Below are positions 1 through 5,220 of a DNA stretch of 5,343 nucleotides, in pieces. This DNA is from Candidatus Odinarchaeota archaeon (GTDB lineage Archaea; Asgardarchaeota; JAGGXT01), in assembly GCA_021162905.1 (NCBI GenBank), contig JAGGXT010000036.1:1-5343 (forward strand). The letters are read 5' to 3'. The translations under genes were made by a program, and so were the position numbers. Positions within the stretch are counted from its first letter, which is position 1. Every line of letters starts with the position of its first letter. A model generated the notes under the pieces. It was not told where the DNA came from and did not search any database. It was given only the letters and a program-made list of their open reading frames with translations.

Positions 1-703
1 CAATTACAGCTGTTACTAATCCTCCATATAGAAATATCTCCGTAGGTATTGGTTTTTCTGGTGATACCTCTGGCGGAGCTTCTGGCTCCTCCTCCTGTTC
101 TGGTGCAGCTATTGGTGTTAATTCAATACTTATTATTTTTGTTTCATTTAGATAGAATACATCAGTGGTGAATATCTCATAGCCGCTCGCATTAACCCTC
201 ACATAATATTCACCTTCATGTAGAACAAATGTTGCCCAACCAGTTGCATTTGTTTTACCAGTTTGTATTAATGTTCCATCGGCTGAATAAACCTCTACTG
301 TTGCATTTTCAATTACACTGCCATAAACATAGACATACAGCTGGTAGGGAACTCTGAATTCTCCTGAGTGTGTGGTGTTGTACAATATAGTATTCAAAAT
401 AGTTTCTTGGAAGTATATTTCGCCTTGCTTTATCACAGTAATTGTAAGTGTATAGTTCGTTTCATGTTCTCTCCCTGTTAAGGTTCTTGCACCTACGACC
501 CAAGTAAAGCTTTCAACCTCCATTGGGAAGTATATTATGATTGTATTATTTGCCAGCTCTGAATAGCTCGCATTTTCAATTCCAATTTCTATATTTGGCT
601 TCAAAGACTCATTATAACCTATATGGTTGCCAAATGCATCAAAGCCAAAATTTGCGTCTATAGCGCGCGCTCTTTGGTTTCTTGAAATAAATTTAAAGGA
701 CAC
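1..703 (-). CDS. C-terminal part of a membrane-anchored surface glycoprotein with a carboxypeptidase-regulatory-like domain (partial; 5' end uncertain)
   Basis: An open minus-strand frame of 234 codons runs off the left edge. Numbering from a GTG at 701-703, residues about 16-115 are beta-rich extracellular sequence. Residues about 118-195 look like a carboxypeptidase-regulatory/PEGA-type beta-sandwich (VEVYSADGTLIQTG, then GEYYVRVNASGYE). Residues 196-222 are a Pro/Glu-rich linker, and IFLYGGLVTAVI from residue 223 begins a transmembrane anchor that continues outside the window. Nine N-x-S/T sequons within about 190 residues fit an archaeal cell-surface glycoprotein. The 5' end is odd: in-frame TGA codons lie at 704-706 and 716-718, the only start near them is a GTG without a Shine-Dalgarno site, and no signal peptide follows. 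The gene is therefore truncated, frameshifted or rearranged near 658-703. The surface-protein call is fairly secure; specific function is unknown. Confidence 0.72.
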   Translation of the reverse strand, partial: MSFKFISRNQRARAIDANFGFDAFGNHIGYNESLKPNIEIGIENASYSELANNTIIIYFPMEVESFTWVVGARTLTGREHETNYTLTITVIKQGEIYFQETILNTILYNTTHSGEFRVPYQLYVYVYGSVIENATVEVYSADGTLIQTGKTNATGWATFVLHEGEYYVRVNASGYEIFTTDVFYLNETKIISIELTPIAAPEQEEEPEAPPEVSPEKPIPTEIFLYGGLVTAVI

Positions 704-774
704 TCAAATGGTTTTTCAGATCGGAGACATTCCTTTATCATTTTGTTTATTTTACTCCAACTTTTTATGGTCAT
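658..774 (-). CDS. Possible small ORF overlapping the 3' end of the glycosylase gene
   Basis: A 38-codon frame starts at ATG 772-774 (MTIKSWSKINKMIKECLRSE) and ends at TAG 658-660. It overlaps the last 23 nt of the glycosylase gene in the +1 frame. AGGAGT at 785-790, 10 nt before the ATG, could serve as a ribosome binding site. The peptide is basic and amphipathic with two cysteines (C16, C25). The same frame stays open 5' of the ATG back to a TAA near 820-825, and that stretch (IASLFGQEVGVRIF) also reads like ordinary protein. The stop sits exactly where the recognisable surface-protein sequence begins in another frame, so this could be a translationally coupled small protein, the displaced N-terminal part of a frameshifted gene, or chance. 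I recognise no family. Confidence 0.3.
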   Translation of the reverse strand: MTIKSWSKINKMIKECLRSEKPFECPLNLFQETKERAL

Positions 775-1489
775 AAAGATTCTTACTCCTACTTCCTGTC
801 CGAAGAGCGAAGCGATTTTTTATTTGTCTTGGAAATATTTTTACACAGCTCTTTCCTTTACGTTTTGCTTCATCTATTTTTTGTTTGGCAAGAATTATAT
901 TTTCGTCTCTACTCAGTTCAGTAAAGTGACCATAAGAACCTGTAGGATGTGGCACGCCTATTATGAAAAATTTTGGAAACAAGAGGCATAAAATCTGGTA
1001 TGCAGTATTACCGAGCGCAATTATTGGAATTTGAGTTCCCACCGTTTTTTCAACGGCATTTAGTTCCCTTATTAAATAGCGGTTTATACACTTCCTTATG
1101 GTTTCAATAGGAATATCTTTTTGTTTTTGCCTTTTTTCGCATTTACAAATCTCGGTCCAGAGTATTGCCCCTCGAAAACCTAATTTTTCGGCTAACTCTC
1201 TGGAGTACTTATAGTATCGCAGATTTCTGATGCGATGTTGCCAGATGTATAAAACTTGATTATAGGAGCAGTTTTTCATGTAGGCTTCTCTTTCATATCT
1301 TTTTGCAGAACCAGGGTTAATGCCTACAATGATGCATCCTAAGATGTTTAGGTTAGATTCTTCCAAGACTAGGCATCTTGGGATTATACCTTTCTCTGGC
1401 GAGTTGACAATACCTTCACAGCGCAATGGACACTTTACAAGTTTTCTTCCGATATTCTCTATGTAATTGCGCAAAGCTTTAAGATCCAA
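752..1489 (-). CDS. Uracil-DNA glycosylase superfamily protein with probable 4Fe-4S cysteines
   Basis: A 245-residue cytoplasmic protein of the uracil-DNA glycosylase fold, probably removing uracil or another damaged base from DNA. Visible landmarks are KCPLRC (C20, C24), motif A GCIIVGINPG (residues 51-60), WTEICKCEK (C115, C117), IRKC (C134), IIALGNTA (156-163) and motif B PHPTGSYGHF (180-189). The order Cys pair, motif A, KC, KC, ALG, HP matches iron-sulfur family 4 enzymes, where the four cysteines bind a cluster. Motif A, however, reads GINPG as in family 2 (MUG/TDG), not the family 4 GE(A/G)PG, so substrate range cannot be predicted. The start is TTG at 1487-1489: AGGGAG lies 6 nt upstream and an in-frame TAA lies six codons upstream. 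The basic tail (about 205-245) goes beyond the usual domain and overlaps a small ORF. The superfamily is well supported; the subfamily is not. Confidence 0.85.
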   Translation of the reverse strand: MDLKALRNYIENIGRKLVKCPLRCEGIVNSPEKGIIPRCLVLEESNLNILGCIIVGINPGSAKRYEREAYMKNCSYNQVLYIWQHRIRNLRYYKYSRELAEKLGFRGAILWTEICKCEKRQKQKDIPIETIRKCINRYLIRELNAVEKTVGTQIPIIALGNTAYQILCLLFPKFFIIGVPHPTGSYGHFTELSRDENIILAKQKIDEAKRKGKSCVKIFPRQIKNRFALRTGSRSKNLYDHKKLE

Positions 1490-1495
1490 ATCTAA

Positions 1496-1501
1496 CTCCC
1501 T
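1496..1501 (-). promoter_or_regulatory. Shine-Dalgarno site supporting the TTG start of the glycosylase
   Basis: The minus strand reads AGGGAG six nucleotides before the TTG codon. With a TAA six codons upstream and no ATG until residue 71, this fixes the start with good confidence. Confidence 0.6.
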
Positions 1502-1655
1502 GCCTTATTTTACTATTTACTATTACTAAATATCCAGATGATCAAATTTTGTTTACTATAACTTTATTTGGGCGCGCTATAAAAAGATAATTAAATATCT
1601 TTCATGTTATATATAATTTTCTTAGAGAATTTATACTACATCATTTAAGTATTTT

Positions 1656-1668
1656 AAATAAAAAATAA
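1656..1668 (-). terminator. Oligo-T archaeal-type terminator of the kinase gene
   Basis: The minus strand reads TCTTATTTTTTATTT starting about 10 nt after the kinase stop codon at 1678-1680. There is no GC-rich hairpin, as expected for archaeal oligo-T termination. It suggests the glycosylase gene is mainly transcribed from its own promoter. Confidence 0.45.
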
Positions 1669-1677
1669 GAGAAGGAG

Positions 1678-4600
1678 TTAGCGACCTTGCATGGCTCTAA
1701 TTCTACTTATCACATCATACATAGTTGGCCTCTCAGTTGGATTCTTCTTGAGCATGTCTTTAATTAGTTGCCAAAGTGAATCACTAATCCCCTCTGGTCT
1801 TTTTGGTTCCTCACGTAGTACTCTATTTACAACAACATTCAGCTCCTTTCCGAATGGAGGCTCTCCTGCAACTAGTTCATAAAGAACAGCTCCAAGCTGC
1901 CATACATCAGTCCACTGCGAAACGTTACCGAAGCTTGGGTCAAATTGTTCTGGTGCAAAGTATGCAACTGTTCCCTTAAGCTCACCAGTAACTATTAGTG
2001 TTTGCAGTCCTCCAAGCCCCCAGTCGCTTAACTTATAGACGTCTCCTTTATATAAAATGTTCTCGGGCTTAATATCACGATGTATTAGGTAGAAGTCCTT
2101 ATGTGCGTATTGTAACCCAAGTGCTATGTCCAATATTATTTTTAAAGCCTCTTTCTCGTCCAGCTTTCCTTTCTCATTGAGAATATTTCTTAGTGTTCCA
2201 TCCATTAACTCCATAGAAATATGTGGTAGTGGCTCGAGGCCGTAGCTAATCAATCTTACTATGTTTGGATGATCTAAAGTCTTCCAGATGGCAACTTCTC
2301 TTATAAATGATTTTAGTGCTTCTTGGTCTTTTACATTTAAGATTTTTAGTGCTACTGGTCTTCCTTGAGGATCTATAGCTCTAAATACTGTTGCAAAGCC
2401 ACCGACTCCAATCACGCCTTGGACTTTATAACCTGGTACCGCAACAGTAGGCATTTCTCTAGCCTCGACCTTTGCGGGTACCCTTACTGCTGGTACAAAT
2501 AATAGTATTCCATCGCTAATTTTTGCTCTAATCTTACCATCCGCAATAAGTCTAGTGAGAATGTCCTCTACCTCTTTTGCGTCAATATTTAATTTATCTG
2601 CGATATCAGATATGCGATATTTCTCATATGCCTTTGCTATTTCATTTACGTAATCAGTTAAATAATCCACAAGGTAATCTATTGAATAAAATGTTGCCAT
2701 ATCCCTTGAGGTAATAATGCCATAGTCTTTGAGATAAAAGATCTCTGATGGTAGGCTTTCTGGCATATACTCTAATTGAAGTGATGACATTAAGTCTGAA
2801 TAACTGATTTTTCCAGCATTCTTTATTATAGATGCTATACTCATTTTTAGATTCTCAATACCCTCTTTTGTGGCAATTGTCATGTCTCTATTAATAGGCA
2901 CTCTGTATACGCTCATTAACATACTAATTATGAAGTCAATATCCTCGTGACGAATACCTGTGGCAGCAAGCCATTTTCTAACATCAATTATAGTTCTACT
3001 TGCTTCACTTAATAGATTATCTCTTACGCTGAGCATAAAACTCTCTGGATAAAGCACTCCCGAAGGCCCCATATACACGTGATATTTCTTAATAAGTTCA
3101 TCACTGTGCTTGCTGACTAATTTATATTGATCTTGCAGCGATAGTTTTGATATCTTCGTTTCTCTAACATCTATGGGGGCATTTGCTTTTTGCGCATAAG
3201 TAGCTATTTCTTCAAGTATACGCTTTCTACCCTTTCCTTTCATCACCCTAACTGTAACTACAATGGCTCCTATGCCTATTACACCAAATATTGGTAGAAA
3301 TATGTGTAAATTGAAGTGAATAAATTCAATTGGACCAACTGCAGGATCCAGTGGATCATATCCATTCCTTACTTCCCAACTATCAATTATACCATCATCA
3401 TCGGTATCTGGATTTAATGGATCTGTATGATACTTCTTAACTTCTTCGCCATCCATCAAATCGTCGTCGTCACTATCACTATCATATGGATTTGTGTAGC
3501 TTTGGTACTCCTCTATATTTGTTAAATCATCACGATCAGGATCATCATACGCATCGCCTGCATCTCTTGCATTAAAACCATAGAATATTTCCCATCCATC
3601 TGGCATCCCGTCACCATCAGTATCCCATTTATACGGATCTGTCTCAAATATAATCTCTGAAAATGTGGACGCAAAGTCATTATCAGGATCGAAGACTCTA
3701 GTATTTCTATTATGCATCGGATCGCCTCCAAAGCATGACCAGTACGTTCTAATGCCAAAGGATACCTCACTTGAGGACTTCAATGCATATATTCTATTAT
3801 CATCACTGCCCACAACTATTTCTACTACCCCATCGTTGTCTAAATCCCATATTGCCGGTGTTGATTCTATGCAGTCTCTTGTTTTATATATCCATAACAC
3901 TGAGCCATCTTCGCCCTGAAAAGCGTACAATCTTCCATCTCCACTACCTATAATTACCTCTAATCTATCATCTCCATCTACATCTCCTAGTGCTGCTGAT
4001 GCGGGTATATAACCACCAGTAGAATAAGACCAGAGTAATGATCCATCTTCACCATTTACTACATATACGTCAGATTCTACATCTCCAATAACTACTTCTA
4101 GTTTTCCATCTCCATCTACATCTCCTAGTGCTGGTGATGACATTATAGCACCTTTAGCTGCGTAGAACCAAAGTTCTTCTCCAGATTTCCCATCTATTGC
4201 GTATAATCTCCAATCATAAGAACCAATAACCACATCTAAATCTCCATCATTATCCACATCTCCCAGCGATGGTGAGGACCATATGATATCCCCAGTTCGA
4301 AAGGTCCATAACAATGTTCCATCTTCGCCATTTAATGCATATATAAAGTTGTCATAGCTTCCAACAATGACTTCCAAGTTTCCATCATCATCTATATCTC
4401 CTAATGCTGGCGATGACCATACGTGATCTCCAGTTTCATATTCCCATAGCACCAAGCCAGTTTCACCATCAAGAGCATATATTTTGTTACCTCCACCAAT
4501 AACTACTTCTAACCATCCATCACCATTTATATCCCCTAATGCTGGTGACGAAAGAACTTCAATATAGATTTCAAAACTCCATATCAATGACCCGTTCTGG

Positions 4601-5055
4601 CCATTAAATGCATTTATAAAGCCACCTTTGTCCCCAACGACGATCTCCAGATTGCCATCGTTATTTATATCTCCTATTGCTGCCGATGAAAATATGGGAT
4701 GTCCAGTATAATTATACCATAATATCGAACCATCTTCACCGTTTATTACGTACATTTTTCCATCGTCACCGCCGATGACAACTTCTGGCATTCCATCATT
4801 GTCAATATCTCCTATTGTTGGTGAAGCAATCACATGTCCTTCAGTGTTATAAATCCAAAAGGTAGCAGGCTCTTGGTATGATGAGATTTGTTTGCTCTCC
4901 ACCACGGTTGTGCTAACTAAAGGATTTAAAGCGTACGCTATCGATAATGTAGAGAATATAAGCAATAGGGTAGCTATGGTTGCCAAAAGCAGTATACTCT
5001 TTTTATGATGTTTCATTTTTCTTAAACTTTTAATACTTTTTAGGTAGACCAACAT
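1678..5055 (-). CDS. Receptor Ser/Thr protein kinase with extracellular eight-blade calcium-binding beta-propeller
   Basis: A 1125-residue type I membrane protein predicted to sense something outside the cell and phosphorylate Ser/Thr inside. Domains in order: signal peptide with basic n-region and hydrophobic core (about 14-42); eight FG-GAP/PQQ-like blades (about 73-455), each with a D-x-[DN]-x-D-G-like calcium loop; TSP3/EF-hand-like Asp-rich loops (478-561); transmembrane helix (about 583-603) followed by KGKGRKR, fitting a cytoplasmic C-terminus; a helical region with two probable winged helices (about 747-790 and 812-853); and a Hanks-type kinase (876-1125). Kinase landmarks are GVGGFATVF (glycine loop, 882-890 region), K904, E920, HRDIKPEN (992-999), D1011 in DWG rather than DFG, APE (1034-1036), D1050 and R1109, so it should be active. 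ATG 5053-5055 is chosen because GAGGGA lies 5 nt upstream; Met14 has no such site. The only cysteines are C395 and C441, both extracellular. The ligand is unknown. Confidence 0.95.
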   Translation of the reverse strand: MLVYLKSIKSLRKMKHHKKSILLLATIATLLLIFSTLSIAYALNPLVSTTVVESKQISSYQEPATFWIYNTEGHVIASPTIGDIDNDGMPEVVIGGDDGKMYVINGEDGSILWYNYTGHPIFSSAAIGDINNDGNLEIVVGDKGGFINAFNGQNGSLIWSFEIYIEVLSSPALGDINGDGWLEVVIGGGNKIYALDGETGLVLWEYETGDHVWSSPALGDIDDDGNLEVIVGSYDNFIYALNGEDGTLLWTFRTGDIIWSSPSLGDVDNDGDLDVVIGSYDWRLYAIDGKSGEELWFYAAKGAIMSSPALGDVDGDGKLEVVIGDVESDVYVVNGEDGSLLWSYSTGGYIPASAALGDVDGDDRLEVIIGSGDGRLYAFQGEDGSVLWIYKTRDCIESTPAIWDLDNDGVVEIVVGSDDNRIYALKSSSEVSFGIRTYWSCFGGDPMHNRNTRVFDPDNDFASTFSEIIFETDPYKWDTDGDGMPDGWEIFYGFNARDAGDAYDDPDRDDLTNIEEYQSYTNPYDSDSDDDDLMDGEEVKKYHTDPLNPDTDDDGIIDSWEVRNGYDPLDPAVGPIEFIHFNLHIFLPIFGVIGIGAIVVTVRVMKGKGRKRILEEIATYAQKANAPIDVRETKISKLSLQDQYKLVSKHSDELIKKYHVYMGPSGVLYPESFMLSVRDNLLSEASRTIIDVRKWLAATGIRHEDIDFIISMLMSVYRVPINRDMTIATKEGIENLKMSIASIIKNAGKISYSDLMSSLQLEYMPESLPSEIFYLKDYGIITSRDMATFYSIDYLVDYLTDYVNEIAKAYEKYRISDIADKLNIDAKEVEDILTRLIADGKIRAKISDGILLFVPAVRVPAKVEAREMPTVAVPGYKVQGVIGVGGFATVFRAIDPQGRPVALKILNVKDQEALKSFIREVAIWKTLDHPNIVRLISYGLEPLPHISMELMDGTLRNILNEKGKLDEKEALKIILDIALGLQYAHKDFYLIHRDIKPENILYKGDVYKLSDWGLGGLQTLIVTGELKGTVAYFAPEQFDPSFGNVSQWTDVWQLGAVLYELVAGEPPFGKELNVVVNRVLREEPKRPEGISDSLWQLIKDMLKKNPTERPTMYDVISRIRAMQGR
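1681..2430 (-). other. Hanks-type Ser/Thr kinase catalytic domain
   Basis: Residues 876-1125 cover a complete catalytic domain of 250 residues. All key residues are present: glycine loop, VALK lysine K904, helix C glutamate E920, HRD D994 with K996 and N999, metal-binding D1011, APE glutamate E1036, D1050 and R1109. The HRDxKxxN sequence indicates Ser/Thr specificity. The activation segment carries threonines T1019, T1023 and T1029 as possible autophosphorylation sites. The motif after the catalytic loop is DWG instead of DFG. Confidence 0.93.
2497..2817 (-). other. Probable tandem winged-helix region between membrane and kinase domain
   Basis: Residues 747-790 (from AGKISYSDLMSS to LKDYGIITSR) and 812-853 (KYRISDIADKLNIDAKEVED, then a short wing KIRAKISDGILLFVP) each read like a winged helix-turn-helix. 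The second is clearer and resembles PCI/MarR-like wings. In this position it could bind a partner protein or DNA, or hold the kinase in an inactive state. This is pattern recognition, not a family match. Confidence 0.5.
3247..3309 (-). other. Transmembrane helix of the receptor kinase
   Basis: Residues 583-603 (LHIFLPIFGVIGIGAIVVTV) form the only strong hydrophobic segment after the signal peptide. The following VMKGKGRKR obeys the positive-inside rule, so the N-terminal part is outside and the kinase domain inside. Confidence 0.85.
3373..3624 (-). other. Asp-rich calcium-loop stalk (thrombospondin type 3-like) of the kinase ectodomain
   Basis: Residues 478-561 hold loops DTDGDGMPDGWE (478-489), DDPDRDDLTNIEEY (504-517), DSDSDDDDLMDGEE (525-538) and DTDDDGIIDSWE (550-561). 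These have the spacing of bacterial/archaeal TSP3 or EF-hand-like calcium loops, each followed by an acidic residue at the twelfth position. They would form a calcium-stiffened stalk between propeller and membrane. Confidence 0.8.
3691..4839 (-). repeat. Eight propeller-blade repeats in the kinase ectodomain, period 46 residues (138 nt)
   Basis: The blade signature S-P-A-[IL]-G-D-[IV]-[DN]-x-D-G, then LEVVIG, YALNGEDG and LLW, recurs eight times. The second residue of the signature falls at 79, 125, 171, 216, 262, 308, 354 and 400, so spacing is 46 except once 45. Loops read DIDNDG, DINNDG, DINGDG, DIDDDG, DVDNDG, DVDGDG, DVDGDD and DLDNDG, suggesting about eight calcium sites. The last blade deviates (AIWDLD) and ends in CFGGDPMHNR, a closing motif common in such propellers. 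At DNA level a 27-nt exact repeat lies at 3969-3995 and 4107-4133, exactly 138 nt apart. Confidence 0.9.
4930..5055 (-). other. Signal peptide region of the receptor kinase
   Basis: Residues 1-42 contain a basic n-region (KSLRKMKHHKK), a long hydrophobic core (ILLLATIATLLLIF) and a likely signal-peptidase site near AYA/L (40-43). Cleavage would release the propeller to the outside; without cleavage the segment would act as a second membrane anchor. Confidence 0.8.
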
Positions 5056-5060
5056 AATAA

Positions 5061-5066
5061 TCCCTC
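5061..5066 (-). promoter_or_regulatory. Shine-Dalgarno site of the receptor kinase
   Basis: The minus strand reads GAGGGA five nucleotides before the ATG at 5053-5055. It favours this start over the in-frame ATG at codon 14, which has no purine-rich GGAGG-like sequence at the proper distance. Confidence 0.6.
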
Positions 5067-5078
5067 AAAAAGAATATT

Positions 5079-5207
5079 TCATCTTATTTTCCTCTGAGAA
5101 TCCATAATTAGCAATCCATAGTGTCCAAGCGTGGTTAGTTCATTTCTGACTTTATGTTTCACAATCTCTAAAATAAAAAATGAAGCTAATGATCCCATCA
5201 TACCCAT
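5079..5207 (-). CDS. Possible small leader ORF upstream of the receptor kinase
   Basis: A 42-codon frame begins at ATG 5205-5207 (MGMMGSLASFFILEIVKHKV) and ends at TGA 5079-5081, leaving 23 nt before the kinase ATG. The translation mixes hydrophobic and charged residues (continuing RNELTTLGHYGLLIMDSQRK) and reads like real protein, and the spacing suits an operon. No Shine-Dalgarno site precedes its ATG and TAG closes the frame a few codons upstream. A second frame just upstream (5152-5220) also looks coding, so this may be the 3' half of a frameshifted gene. No family is recognised. Confidence 0.35.
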   Translation of the reverse strand: MGMMGSLASFFILEIVKHKVRNELTTLGHYGLLIMDSQRKIR

Positions 5208-5220
5208 TGAACATGTCCAT
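5152..5220 (-). CDS. Possible 5' fragment of a frameshifted small gene (overlaps the leader ORF)
   Basis: From ATG 5218-5220 the minus strand encodes 22 residues (MDMFNGYDGIISFIFYFRDC...) ending at TAA 5152-5154. The frame stays open 5' of the ATG through SSRKEIKKIA, a protein-like amphipathic stretch, back to a TAG near the TATA-like element. It overlaps the 42-codon ORF in another frame; a single indel near 5195-5215 would join them. It could equally be untranslated leader. Confidence 0.2.
   Translation of the reverse strand: MDMFNGYDGIISFIFYFRDCET

Larger units (their letters stand above)
1490..1677 (-). other. Intergenic spacer between kinase and glycosylase genes
   Basis: This AT-rich spacer of 188 nt contains the kinase terminator at its right end and presumably the glycosylase promoter. 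On the minus strand possible TATA-like elements are TTTTTATAG (about 1577-1585) and TTATAG (about 1555-1560); neither can be preferred by eye. A perfect 7-bp inverted repeat with a 6-nt loop lies at 1583-1602 (AAAGATA / TATCTTT) and directly abuts the first TATA-like element, so it could be an operator. A GC-rich patch GCGCGCTATA at 1572-1581 stands out from the background. Confidence 0.4.

Noticed and set aside
658..741. EKPFECP in the small ORF, resembling a C2H2 zinc-finger linker
   Set aside because: The required C-x2-C and H-x3-H pairs are absent; the match is a short coincidence.
743..991. Plus-strand 82-residue reading frame
   Set aside because: It lies antisense to the glycosylase gene, has no family signature and no ribosome binding site; the minus-strand frame carries the conserved motifs.
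1691..1882. Plus-strand 63-residue reading frame
   Set aside because: It is antisense to the kinase catalytic domain, whose minus-strand frame is unambiguous.
3522..3953. Short frames on both strands inside the propeller and stalk region
   Set aside because: They are by-products of the Asp-rich, repetitive coding sequence of the kinase ectodomain and show no independent signals.
3691..4839. Regularly spaced repeats suggestive of a CRISPR array or tandem satellite
   Set aside because: The 138-nt period is the coding length of one propeller blade, the units are degenerate, and one frame stays open through all of them.
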